From contig NZ_NVQE01000002.1 of NCBI RefSeq assembly GCF_002591975.1, forward strand, positions 1-64,000: 64,000 nt of DNA, in the 5' to 3' direction. Origin of the DNA: Mycobacterium neglectum (GTDB lineage: Bacteria > Actinomycetota > Actinomycetes > Mycobacteriales > Mycobacteriaceae). Shown here one piece after another: positions 20,055-28,387 of this stretch (its first letter is position 1; every line of letters starts with the position of its first letter). Position numbers and translations under genes: made by a program. A model generated the notes under the pieces. It searched no databases. It saw only the letters and a program-made list of their open reading frames with translations, and was not told the origin of the DNA.

Positions 20055-20083
20055 CTGACGAAGGATTCGATTGTCGATATGTA
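20055..20083 (+). promoter_or_regulatory. Candidate promoter of the polyamine ABC operon
   Basis: CTGACG (20055-20060) and TATGTA (20078-20083) are separated by 17 bases, a plausible SigA-type promoter about 85 bp upstream of the first gene. A TTATCCACA sequence (a perfect DnaA-box match) at 20131-20139 lies in the presumed leader. Confidence 0.4.
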
Positions 20084-20168
20084 AATTCGTTGCGGAATCG
20101 CTTGCGAAGGTCAGCATGATCGGCGATTGTTTATCCACAGCTTCTGGGGCTTCTGAGGAGGATCCGCT

Positions 20169-21365
<1,197 letters not shown>

Positions 21366-21421
21366 TCAAGCGTCCCTGAACGCCTGTCCCCTGTTTTACA
21401 CCGACGAAAGGCACAGTCGCC

Positions 21422-22609
21422 ATGTCCTCCAAGAACATCGATCTCGAACTGGCCGCCCGCCTCGCCGCCAACCGAACATCCCGTCGCCGGTTCATCGGCG
21501 GTGGTGCCGCCGCGGCGGCTGCGCTGGCACTCGGTCCGTCCTTCCTCGCCGCATGTAGTTCGGACGGCGGCGGGTCCGGCGAAACGTCCGCGCAGGACGG
21601 TGGTCCGGCGAGCGGCACACTGCGGGTCTCGAACTGGCCGCTGTACATGGCCGATGGCTTCGTGGCCGCCTTCCAGACCGCGTCCGGCATCACGGTGGAC
21701 TACAAGGAAGACTTCAACGACAACGAGCAGTGGTTCGCCAAGAACAAGGAACCGTTGTCACGCAAGCAGGACATCGGCGCCGATCTGGCAGTGCCGACCA
21801 CGTTCATGGCGGTGCGGTTGCACCAACTCGGCTGGCTCAACGACATCAGCGATGCCGGCTGGTCCAACAAGAAGAATCTGAGGCCCGACCTGCTCGAAGC
21901 CAGCGTCGATCCCGAGCGCAAGTTCAGCGCGCCGTACATGTCCGGTCTCGTCGGGCTGGCCTACAACCGCGCGGCCACGGGCCGTGACATCACAAGGATC
22001 GAGGATCTGTGGGATCCGGCGTTCAAGGGCCGCGTCAGCCTGTTCTCCGATGCGCAGGACGGGCTCGGAATGATCATGCTGAACCAGGGCAATTCTCCCG
22101 AGGACCCCAGCACCGAGAGTGTGCAGCAGGCAGTCGATCTGGTCCGTGAGCAGAAGGACAAGGGTCAGATCAGGCGCTTCACGGGCAACGATTACGCCGA
22201 CGATCTTGCGGCGGGCAACATCGCTGTCGCGCAGGCCTATTCGGGCGACGTCGTACAGCTGCAGGCGGACAATCCGGACCTGCAATTCGTGGTTCCGGAG
22301 TCAGGGGCGACGACCTTCGTCGACACCATGGTCATCCCCTACACCACGAAGAACCAGAGTGCCGCCGAGGCGTGGATCAACTACATCTACGACCGGGCCA
22401 ACTACGCCAAGCTGGTCTCCTTCGTGCAGTACGTCCCGGTGCTCTCCGACATGACCGAGGAATTGGAGAAGATCGATCCGGCCTCGGCGAGCAATCCGCT
22501 GATCAATCCGTCGCCGGAGATCCTGGCGAAGTCGAAGGGCTGGGCGGCGCTGTCCGACGAGCAGACTTTGGAATACAACACCTTGTACGCAGCAGTCACC
22601 GGCGGCTGA
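21422..22609 (+). CDS. potD: Polyamine-type ABC transporter substrate-binding lipoprotein (PotD-like)
   Basis: A 395-residue product. The N terminus has a twin-arginine signal (SRRRFIGGG, residues 20-28), a hydrophobic stretch and a lipobox LAAC with Cys45, so it is predicted to be a Tat-exported lipoprotein. The mature part starts with SGTLRVSNWPLYMADGFVAAFQTASGITVDYKEDF, typical of PotD/PotF-type binding proteins, and continues with VPTTFMAVRLHQLGWL and FVDTMVIPYTTKN. It sits between potA (56 bp upstream) and the permease genes and delivers substrate to them. Spermidine or putrescine is the usual ligand; this is inferred from the family. Confidence 0.92.
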   Translation: MSSKNIDLELAARLAANRTSRRRFIGGGAAAAAALALGPSFLAACSSDGGGSGETSAQDGGPASGTLRVSNWPLYMADGFVAAFQTASGITVDYKEDFNDNEQWFAKNKEPLSRKQDIGADLAVPTTFMAVRLHQLGWLNDISDAGWSNKKNLRPDLLEASVDPERKFSAPYMSGLVGLAYNRAATGRDITRIEDLWDPAFKGRVSLFSDAQDGLGMIMLNQGNSPEDPSTESVQQAVDLVREQKDKGQIRRFTGNDYADDLAAGNIAVAQAYSGDVVQLQADNPDLQFVVPESGATTFVDTMVIPYTTKNQSAAEAWINYIYDRANYAKLVSFVQYVPVLSDMTEELEKIDPASASNPLINPSPEILAKSKGWAALSDEQTLEYNTLYAAVTGG

Positions 22610-22613
22610 CCGG

Positions 22614-23489
22614 ATGGCAGGTGTAGCCAGCAGCAGTCGGCAGCGGAGCAAGATCGCTCCGTATCTGATGGTCCTGCCGGCGCTCGTGTACCTCGGAATC
22701 TTTTTCGTGGTGCCGTTCTTCACACTGGCGCGGACGTCGCTGTCGTCCTCCGGCGGTTCGGTGTACATGCCGGAGCTGACGTTTGGCTGGAACTTCGCCA
22801 ACTATTCCGACGCGTTCAGCTTGTACCGCGATCAAATCCTGCGTTCCCTCGGCTACGCATTCGTCGCCACCATCCTGTGTCTGCTGCTGGCGTTTCCGTT
22901 GGCTTACGTCATCGCTTTCAAGGCGGGCCGATACAAGAACCTGATCCTCGGGCTGGTGATTCTTCCGTTTTTCGTCACGTTCTTGATTCGCACCATCGCG
23001 TGGAAGACGATCCTGGCCGACGAGGGTTGGGTGGTCCAAGCGTTGGGAACCATCGGAATGCTGCCCGACGAGGGCAGGCTGCTTTCGACGAGTTGGGCAG
23101 TGATCGGGGGCCTCACCTACAACTGGATCATCTTCATGATCCTGCCGCTGTACGTGAGCCTCGAGAAGATCGACCCGCGGTTGATCGAGGCGTCGAAGGA
23201 TCTGTACTCGTCGAACGTTCGCAGCTTCACGAAAGTCATTCTGCCGCTGTCAATGCCCGGTGTCCTCGCAGGAAGCCTGCTGACGTTCATCCCCGCAATC
23301 GGCGACTTCATCAACGCCGACTATTTGGGGAGTACGCAGACCACGATGATCGGAAACGTCATCCAAAAGCAGTTCCTCGTGGTCAAGGATTACCCCGCCG
23401 CGGCGGCTCTGAGCCTCATGTTGATGCTCATCATCCTGAACGGGGTGCTGCTGTACACCCGGGCACTTGGCACGGAGGACCTGGTATGA
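22614..23489 (+). CDS. potB: Polyamine-type ABC transporter permease (PotB-like)
   Basis: A 291-residue product with six hydrophobic segments (first at about 18-40). The binding-protein-dependent permease EAA loop is seen as EASKDLYSSNVRSFTKVILPLSMPGVLAG (about residues 193-221). GDFINADYLGSTQTTMIGNVI is typical of PotB. It starts four bases after the potD stop and its stop codon overlaps the potC start (ATGA), indicating coupled translation. It forms the inner-membrane channel with PotC. Confidence 0.93.
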   Translation: MAGVASSSRQRSKIAPYLMVLPALVYLGIFFVVPFFTLARTSLSSSGGSVYMPELTFGWNFANYSDAFSLYRDQILRSLGYAFVATILCLLLAFPLAYVIAFKAGRYKNLILGLVILPFFVTFLIRTIAWKTILADEGWVVQALGTIGMLPDEGRLLSTSWAVIGGLTYNWIIFMILPLYVSLEKIDPRLIEASKDLYSSNVRSFTKVILPLSMPGVLAGSLLTFIPAIGDFINADYLGSTQTTMIGNVIQKQFLVVKDYPAAAALSLMLMLIILNGVLLYTRALGTEDLV

Positions 23490-24331
23490 CCGTCGCCGCC
23501 ATGGAGTCCGCCACCAGTCCGAAACCGGCCAAGACGGTCAAGGGCTTTCCCCGGTGGGGTGATCTCCTACTGCGCGCCGCCGCCGGGTTGGTGCTGCTCT
23601 ACCTCTTCGTGCCGATATTCGTCATCGTTCTGTTCTCGTTCAACAAGCCCGCGGGCAAGTTCAACTACACGTGGCAGGGCTTCACACTGGAGAACTGGGC
23701 GGACCCCTTCAAGTACCCGCCGCTTACCGAGGCGCTGGTGTTGAGCCTCAACGTCGCTGCCGTCTCCACGGCGATCGCGCTGGTGCTCGGCACCCTGGTG
23801 GCGATCGCCCTGGTTCGGCAACGCTGGCGGGGTAAGAGCGCCGTCGACACCTTCCTCATCATTCCGCTCACCGCACCGGAAGTCGTGATGGGTGCGGCGT
23901 TGCTGACGCTGTTTCTCGACCTCGGGTGGGCCGCGGGTTATACGACCATCCTGATTGCCCACATCGCCTTTGAGGTCAGCTTCATCGCGATGACCGTGCG
24001 GGCCCGGGTGCGAGGGTTCGACTGGACGCTGGAAGACGCGTCGTTGGACCTCGGCGCCAGTCCGTTGCGCACGTTCTTCAAAGTAACGCTGCCGCTGATC
24101 ATTCCGGGCATCGTCGCGGCGGCGATGCTGTCGTTCGCCCTGTCGCTGGATGACTTCATCATCACCTACTTCGTCAGCGGATCGGCGGTGACCTACCCGC
24201 TCTATGTGAACGCCGCCGTCAAGGCCGCGGTGCCGCCCCAGATCAATGTGCTGGCGACCGCGATCCTGGTGATCAGCCTGATTCTGCTGGCGGCGGGAAC
24301 GTTGCTGCGACGCAAGAGGTTCGAGGGCTGA
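23486..24331 (+). CDS. potC: Polyamine-type ABC transporter permease (PotC-like)
   Basis: A 281-residue product. After a soluble N-terminal part (MTVAAMESATSPKPAKTVKG) come six hydrophobic segments and the EAA loop EDASLDLGASPLRTFFKVTLPLIIPGIVAAAML. The segment LDDFIITYFVSGSAVTYPLYVNAAVK is characteristic of PotC. The ATG at 23486 overlaps the potB stop by ATGA and was chosen over a longer open frame that reads through potB out of phase. It completes a full ABCD-type importer (ATPase, binding protein, two permeases). It ends directly at the stop of the convergent gene. Confidence 0.93.
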   Translation: MTVAAMESATSPKPAKTVKGFPRWGDLLLRAAAGLVLLYLFVPIFVIVLFSFNKPAGKFNYTWQGFTLENWADPFKYPPLTEALVLSLNVAAVSTAIALVLGTLVAIALVRQRWRGKSAVDTFLIIPLTAPEVVMGAALLTLFLDLGWAAGYTTILIAHIAFEVSFIAMTVRARVRGFDWTLEDASLDLGASPLRTFFKVTLPLIIPGIVAAAMLSFALSLDDFIITYFVSGSAVTYPLYVNAAVKAAVPPQINVLATAILVISLILLAAGTLLRRKRFEG

Positions 24332-24679
24332 CTAGAGCTTGACGGCTACTGACACGCGGCCGGCGGCGTCGCGGTTGGCCACGGCGTGGCCGGTGCGATC
24401 TGAGCCATCGAATTTCACCAGGGTGATCTCGCCGCCGTCGCCGAGAAAGTTGCGCCACCACGTCTTCTTGTCCGGCGACATGACGTTGATGACGATCCCG
24501 TCGCCGGTGCGCCGATAGCCGATCGGTGTCTCGATCGTTCTGCCTGAACGGCGCCCCACGTATCGGACGTTGATCATGGCTTTGCGGACCACACCTCCAA
24601 CGACCGGTGCATCGATGAGAGCGACGAAGAGTTTGTTCATGAGTCCGACGATCGGCGACCCGTAGAATCCGCTAGCCAT
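24332..24679 (-). CDS. Nitroreductase/F420-dependent reductase-like (DUF385-type) small protein
   Basis: A 115-residue product. The core VRYVGRRSGRTIETPIGYRRTGDGIVINVMSPDKKTWWRNFLGDG resembles the split beta-barrel of mycobacterial deazaflavin-dependent nitroreductases (Rv3547/DUF385), where GRRSG...P and WWRN-like stretches are common. The C terminus is short, and a full F420 site cannot be confirmed. It is immediately convergent with potC and lies 13 bp downstream of the EamA transporter gene on the same strand, so it may be the second gene of that transcript. Confidence 0.7.
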   Translation of the reverse strand: MASGFYGSPIVGLMNKLFVALIDAPVVGGVVRKAMINVRYVGRRSGRTIETPIGYRRTGDGIVINVMSPDKKTWWRNFLGDGGEITLVKFDGSDRTGHAVANRDAAGRVSVAVKL

Positions 24680-24692
24680 CCACCGAGCGTAG

Positions 24693-25565
24693 CTAGGAGT
24701 TCACCTCGGCGGGTACTGGCGCTGGCGTGCGGGTCCCGCTGCGGGCCGCGCCGATCCCTGCGGCCACCACGAGACAGATCCCGACGACCCCTACACTGCC
24801 TGGCTCCTGGTGCAGGACGATGAGGCCGACCACCATCGCGAACGCGGGCTCGAGCGCCATCAGCGTCCCGAACGCGGCAGTGGTCAGCCTCCGCAATGCC
24901 AGCAGCTCGAGCGCGAACGGCACGACAGGAAGCAGGATCGCTAGGCCAATGCCGATCAGCAGGATCTCGGGAGTCATCCGGTCGAACACCGCGGGGCCGA
25001 CCGTGACGGTGGCGACCAGTCCGGCAACGGGCATCGACACCGCGAGGCCGTTGATGCCCGCAACCTGATCACCGACGCGCTGGGTCAGCAGGATGTAGGT
25101 GGCCCAGCACGCGGCGGCCCCCAGCGCGAACATGACGCCGACCGCATCGATGACGCCCGCCCACGGCTGGGTGAGCAGCACGACACCGACCGCAGCCAGG
25201 CCCGGCCAGACGAACCGCTGCCTGCCCTTGCCATGTGCCACCGCGACGCAAAGCGGTCCGAGGAACTCAATGGCGCTCGCGGTGCCCAACGGGATGCGGT
25301 CCAGCGCGGCCATGAACAGCAGCGTGACCGCCGCGGTGACCACGCCGAGCACGACACACATCAAGAAGCTGGACCGGGTGAACGCCGAGCGCTTCGGTCG
25401 CACAATGAGCAGCAGTAGAATTCCGGCCCACGCCAATCGCAGCCACGCCGCGCCTTCGACACCGATTCGGTCGATCAACGTCACCGCGATCGCGAGGCCC
25501 AGCTGAACGCAGAGCATCGAGCCCAATGCCATGAAGGCTCCGGTGCGCGCCTGGTTCGTGGTCAC
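24693..25565 (-). CDS. EamA-family (DMT) exporter, RhtA-like
   Basis: A 290-residue product with ten hydrophobic segments and two EamA repeats ([21 protein letters not shown] and [42 protein letters not shown]). Members of this type export amino acids such as homoserine or threonine. Two starts are possible: GTG at 25565, or ATG at 25532, which has GGAG five bases upstream. Two inverted repeats lie upstream (25574-25595 and 25623-25639). The second matches the site just before the LysR gene at 26857, so this exporter is very likely controlled by that regulator. Confidence 0.9.
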   Translation of the reverse strand: MTTNQARTGAFMALGSMLCVQLGLAIAVTLIDRIGVEGAAWLRLAWAGILLLLIVRPKRSAFTRSSFLMCVVLGVVTAAVTLLFMAALDRIPLGTASAIEFLGPLCVAVAHGKGRQRFVWPGLAAVGVVLLTQPWAGVIDAVGVMFALGAAACWATYILLTQRVGDQVAGINGLAVSMPVAGLVATVTVGPAVFDRMTPEILLIGIGLAILLPVVPFALELLALRRLTTAAFGTLMALEPAFAMVVGLIVLHQEPGSVGVVGICLVVAAGIGAARSGTRTPAPVPAEVNS

Positions 25566-25573
25566 TCCTGCAT

Positions 25574-25595
25574 TGAACGGGACCCGTACCGTTCA
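25574..25595. promoter_or_regulatory. Inverted repeat immediately upstream of the EamA gene
   Basis: TGAACGG-N8-CCGTTCA is a perfect 7-bp inverted repeat 9-30 bases upstream of the first start codon. It uses the same TGAAC/GTTCA half-site words as the LysR-type site 28 bp further upstream, but in inverted order. It probably belongs to the same operator region. Confidence 0.55.
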
Positions 25596-25622
25596 CGTCC
25601 ACATGATTTTCTTGGACATACC

Positions 25623-25639
25623 GTTCATCAATCGTGAAC
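25623..25639. promoter_or_regulatory. LysR-type operator upstream of the EamA gene
   Basis: GTTCATCAATCGTGAAC: 5-bp inverted repeat GTTCA-N7-TGAAC with an inner T-N11-A LysR motif. It matches 16 of 17 bases with the site at 26830-26846 upstream of the LysR gene, which argues strongly for a shared regulator. Confidence 0.75.
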
Positions 25640-25675
25640 GATTTCAGGTCCCCCGGCCGCCGCTGCCCAGCGACA

Positions 25676-26008
25676 TCACAGCGGAATCCATTGTCCGAGA
25701 AACCAAAATCCCCACGCTTGACCGTTCCCAGCCGGCATCGGTGTGACCTGCCGGCCATTCCAGTTGAATGGTTGATGATCCTGACGACCGTGGTCGATGC
25801 CCCTTGCCTGCCAGTTGGGGCCGGCTCCCGGCTGATTGTGTCCAGGTTGGTTGGGCCCTCCAGGTCGATTGGGTCCACAAGACGGCGAGTTAGGCGTCCC
25901 GCAGCCACCGGGTTGCGCAACCGCAGACCCGAGTCCGACACCCAGTACCCCAGCAATCGCGATGCCCCCAGCCAGTACAGCTGCACCCACCGTTCGTTTG
26001 AAATCCAT
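25676..26008 (-). CDS. Small secreted Gly/Pro/Asn-rich protein
   Basis: A 110-residue product. Residues 1-31 are a signal peptide (MDFKRTVGAAVLAGGIAIAGV... ending AVAQPG). The mature part is rich in Gly, Pro, Asn and Gln (PNRPGGPNQPGHNQPGAGPNW) with two cysteines (GCGTPNSPSCG), then a C-terminal block with conserved-looking aromatics (WGFWFLGQWIPL). AAAGGAG stands eight bases before the ATG. Similar short exported proteins are common in mycobacteria without known role. It lies inside the 1.2 kb that separates the EamA gene from its LysR regulator. Confidence 0.82.
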   Translation of the reverse strand: MDFKRTVGAAVLAGGIAIAGVLGVGLGSAVAQPGGCGTPNSPSCGPNRPGGPNQPGHNQPGAGPNWQARGIDHGRQDHQPFNWNGRQVTPMPAGNGQAWGFWFLGQWIPL

Positions 26009-26333
26009 TCCGTCAGCTCCTTTTTCGTGTGGCGTCGTTCGCCAACCCGAATGCTAGGAGCAAAATATTGGACTTCTCGATGGTGACCCTAGGTGTGAGC
26101 TGTGTCCCGTTGGGCGCCAGGATATTCGCGTGCGGCGCCAGCGGACTGCGTCAGTTGCCGCAAATGCCTTCTCGGCTACGCGTCAGGGGTGGGCACGCTT
26201 TGAACGTGTTATGTACGTCATCCGAGAGAGTGGCGGCAGTGCCACTTTTCGCAGGCTACCGATGCAGCCGGTACACAGGAAAAACACACGTAGCCGACAG
26301 GTCGCTCTTAACGACCGGGCCTATGTTCACAAT
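26009..26333. other. Non-coding stretch upstream of the candidate small RNA
   Basis: I see no gene. It contains the presumed promoter of the secreted protein gene, the sequence GGCAGTGCCACT (26235-26246), and CGTAGCCGAC (26289-26298). The last two words occur in the same order upstream of cobG. GGTCG/CGACC (26300-26316) form a small inverted repeat just before the candidate RNA start. Confidence 0.4.
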
Positions 26334-26475
26334 GCTGCAACCAATGCCCCGAAGACTCCCCCCAATCGATTCTGAGGGGCGGCGGTGCAGCCAAGGAGGT
26401 GACTCGTCTGAGCCACCTCAGCGAGGCGGCACGCGAGCGGAACCCCCCGTCGCTCGCGTGCCGCATTTTGCTCTT
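26334..26475 (+). ncRNA. Candidate structured small RNA with two C6 loops (6C-like)
   Basis: Three consecutive helices can be drawn. Helix 1 is GCTGCA (26334-26339)/TGCAGC (26386-26391) enclosing GCCCC (26346-26350)/GGGGC (26376-26380), with CCCCCC (26358-26363) in its loop. Helix 2 is GAGGTG-a-CTC-gtct-GAG-c-CACCTC (26396-26419). Helix 3 is a perfect 14-bp stem (26426-26439/26451-26464) whose loop GAACCCCCCGT again holds six C, followed by ATTTTGCTCTTCT. A TATGTT box at 26322-26327 would start a transcript near 26334. Two hairpins with C6 loops define the actinobacterial 6C RNA motif, so this may be that RNA or a relative. Expression is not shown. Confidence 0.55.
26426..26475 (+). terminator. 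Strong intrinsic terminator-like hairpin
   Basis: A perfect 14-bp GC-rich stem (26426-26439 with 26451-26464), an 11-base loop and a downstream T-rich tail (ATTTTGCTCTTCT). The T-rich side gives plus-strand orientation. There is no plus-strand protein gene upstream, so it most likely ends a non-coding transcript. Confidence 0.7.
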
Positions 26476-26829
26476 CTGGGTTGATTCGCCTTGCTGCCAA
26501 CAATTTTGAGCCGTCCGAGCACCTTCTTGCATGGCGCGGACATAGCCGGGACATAGCCCGAACATAGCGCTTCTACCGGTGGAGGTGCCATGTCGGCTTC
26601 AAGCTTTCCGCAGGTGTTGAGAAGTACATTGATCGCGACGTCCTGAACAACGTCGGTGTCGGCTAAACGAACGCGGGCGTTGTTCACCATTATCGCGATC
26701 ACGATGTACTGCCCCTCGATGGAGTCGTCACTTACGAGTGGCGATTGGTGGTCACAATTCCCGATATTCGGCGGCTGACGCTTCAGGTCCGGGCATTGCT
26801 TGAGAGGCCCGCGGGATCTGAGAATATTT
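26476..26829. other. Non-coding or unrecognised stretch before the LysR gene
   Basis: No convincing gene. A minus-strand frame (about 26418-26702) stays open for 94 codons but runs through the perfect terminator stem and shows no domain. An 18-codon plus-strand frame at 26590-26646 has GGAGG five bases upstream; it is possible as a short peptide but unsupported. An 11-bp tandem repeat lies at 26538-26570. Confidence 0.35.
26538..26570. repeat. Three tandem 11-bp repeats
   Basis: GGACATAGCCG, GGACATAGCCC and GAACATAGCGC follow one another without spacer. An 11-bp period places the copies on one face of the DNA helix, as in arrays of regulator sites. Purpose unknown. Confidence 0.6.
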
Positions 26830-26846
26830 GTTCATAAATCGTGAAC
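26830..26846. promoter_or_regulatory. LysR-type operator upstream of the LysR gene
   Basis: GTTCATAAATCGTGAAC: GTTCA-N7-TGAAC, 16/17 identical to the site at 25623-25639. It ends ten bases before the GTG start codon of the LysR gene, a position typical of autorepression. Confidence 0.75.
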
Positions 26847-26856
26847 AATTGCCGTT

Positions 26857-27765
26857 GTGGACACCCGGCGGCTCCAACTTCTGCTCTCGCTTTCGCGCCT
26901 GGGCTCGATGCGCGCGGTGGCCGATGCGCACCACCTCACAACGTCCACGGTGTCGCAGCAGATCGCCGCGCTCGCAAAGGAAGCCGGTGCGCAACTGATC
27001 GAACCCGACGGTCGTCGGGTTCGGCTCACCCCAGCGGGCGTTCGCCTGGCCGACCACGCGGTCACAATTCTCGCCGCCATCGACAGTGCGCGTCTGGACC
27101 TGGACCCGGACGCCGAACCGTCGGGAACAGTGCGCGTCGGCGGCTTCGCCACCGGCATCCGGGTGTCGCTCTTGCCGATCGTGGCCGATCTCGCCGAACA
27201 ATATCCAGAGGTCCGCCTGGTGATCAGCGAGTACGAGCCCATCGAGGCGTTCGCGTTGTTGACCGACGACGACCTCGACCTGGCGCTCACCTACGACTAC
27301 AACCTGGCCCCCGCGTCGCCCAACCAGGTGCTTCAGACGGAGCCACTCTGGTCGATCACGTGGGGGCTGGCCGTTCCTTCGAGCTTTCCCGACGGCCCGG
27401 CCGACATCGCTGCGTATGCGGAACAGACGTGGATTGTCAACTCCCGCAATACCGCTGACGAAACCGCCGTTCGGACGTTGGCCTCACTCGCAGGATTCGC
27501 ACCTCGCATCGCGCACGAGATCGACAGCCTCGACCTCGTCGAGGACCTGATCGTCGCCGGGTTTGGCGTCGGCCTCTTGCCCATGGGACGACCGACGAGC
27601 AACGGCGTCAAGGTGCTACCCCTCTCGCAGCCAGAAGCCGTTCTGACCGCATACGCCGTGACCCGCCGCGGTAGGGCCGAATGGCCACCACTGAGGGCGG
27701 TTCTGGATCGAATGCGACCTCCGCCTGGAGCGGGGCTGCCGCGTCCGCGATGGCCTCGCCCCTAG
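26857..27765 (+). CDS. LysR-family transcriptional regulator
   Basis: A 302-residue product. Residues 1-58 are the winged helix (LLLSLSRLGSMRAVADAHHLTTSTVSQQIAALAKEAGAQLIEPDGRRVRLTPAG). From about residue 85 a periplasmic-binding-like effector domain follows (TVRVGGFATGIRVSLLPIVADLAEQYPEVRLVISEYEP; DDDLDLALTYDY; VEDLIVAGFGVGLLP). The GTG start lies ten bases after a palindromic operator. The same operator is found before the EamA exporter gene 1.2 kb away, so this regulator most likely controls itself and the exporter. The ligand is unknown. Confidence 0.93.
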   Translation: MDTRRLQLLLSLSRLGSMRAVADAHHLTTSTVSQQIAALAKEAGAQLIEPDGRRVRLTPAGVRLADHAVTILAAIDSARLDLDPDAEPSGTVRVGGFATGIRVSLLPIVADLAEQYPEVRLVISEYEPIEAFALLTDDDLDLALTYDYNLAPASPNQVLQTEPLWSITWGLAVPSSFPDGPADIAAYAEQTWIVNSRNTADETAVRTLASLAGFAPRIAHEIDSLDLVEDLIVAGFGVGLLPMGRPTSNGVKVLPLSQPEAVLTAYAVTRRGRAEWPPLRAVLDRMRPPPGAGLPRPRWPRP

Positions 27766-27781
27766 CCGGACGACTAGGTGC

Positions 27782-28015
27782 TCAGGCCGCGCGGCGCTGC
27801 CGTCGTGAACGTCGGCGCGTGTCGGTCGACCACAGATGACCGCAGTCGGAGCACTGCAGGTGGACCACCATGCCCTCATTGCTCAGCAGGTACTGCCAGT
27901 GCGTGGCGCAGTTCTTGCGTTGGTGGCAGTCGTCGCATTTGGCGGCGTGGTCGCAACACGGGCAAGGCAGCCAGGCGCGTCGTGACCGGTCGGCAGTCGG
28001 ATCAATCGGCAGCAC
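27782..28015 (-). CDS. Small zinc-ribbon-like protein
   Basis: A 77-residue product with three cysteine pairs (LPCPCCDHAAKCDDCHQRKNC and LQCSDCGHLW) plus histidines, suggesting one or two bound zinc ions. It ends with a very basic tail (DTRRRSRRQRRAA) fit for nucleic-acid contact. The GTG at 28015 was chosen because the cysteine-rich domain follows directly and the frame upstream is antisense-like. The start overlaps the end of the preceding gene by 14 bases, so translation is likely coupled. No named family recognised. Confidence 0.75.
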   Translation of the reverse strand: MLPIDPTADRSRRAWLPCPCCDHAAKCDDCHQRKNCATHWQYLLSNEGMVVHLQCSDCGHLWSTDTRRRSRRQRRAA

Positions 28016-28235
28016 GATGCACCACCCGACCCGGCAGGACGCCCGCTTCCACCAGGTCGTCGAAGATCCGTTGCTGTTCGTCGTCGAGATCGGCATACAG
28101 CATTTCTTCGGCCCGCTGCTCCTCGGCGAGCACCGCGGTCGGGTTCCAGTCGTCGCCGAGCGCCTCGAGCACGGCGCTGCGCCGTCGCGCCTCGTCGCGT
28201 GTCAGGTCATAGGCGAATTCGAGGTCGGCCCTCAT
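28002..28235 (-). CDS. Small acidic conserved hypothetical protein
   Basis: A 77-residue, strongly acidic, helical product (MRADLEFAYDLTRDEARRRSAVLEALG ... AEEQRAEEMLYADLDDEQQRIFDDLVEAGVLP). No catalytic or membrane features. GGAG stands seven bases before the ATG. It overlaps the zinc-ribbon gene by 14 bp and the two have opposite charge, so they may form a complex; this is inference. Similar proteins appear in mycobacteria under DUF names that I cannot assign with certainty. Confidence 0.75.
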   Translation of the reverse strand: MRADLEFAYDLTRDEARRRSAVLEALGDDWNPTAVLAEEQRAEEMLYADLDDEQQRIFDDLVEAGVLPGRVVHRAAD

Positions 28236-28246
28236 GGCATCTCCAG

Positions 28247-28290
28247 CCGTTCGTAAGCAAAGCGAACGGTAAGGGTGACCTAACTAGGCG
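28247..28290. promoter_or_regulatory. Inverted repeat and partial iron-box-like sequence upstream of the acidic protein gene
   Basis: CCGTTCG-N9-CGAACGG (28247-28269) is a perfect 7-bp inverted repeat 12-34 bases upstream of the ATG at 28235. Next to it, reading the minus strand, TTAGGTCACCCTTACC matches the IdeR consensus only in part (about 12 of 19). A regulator site is likely; IdeR is doubtful. Confidence 0.35.
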
Positions 28291-28387
28291 TGGTCCGGCA
28301 ATGACCCACATCACACTTGAGGGTCGGAGTACGTCACATGTCTCGCGAGCCGAGCAACACCATCTGCGAGGTGTTCCCATGCGAAAT

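Noticed and set aside
26418-26702. 94-codon minus-strand open frame
   Set aside because: Runs through the perfect terminator stem and 11-bp repeats, has a GTG start without ribosome binding site, and no recognisable domain.
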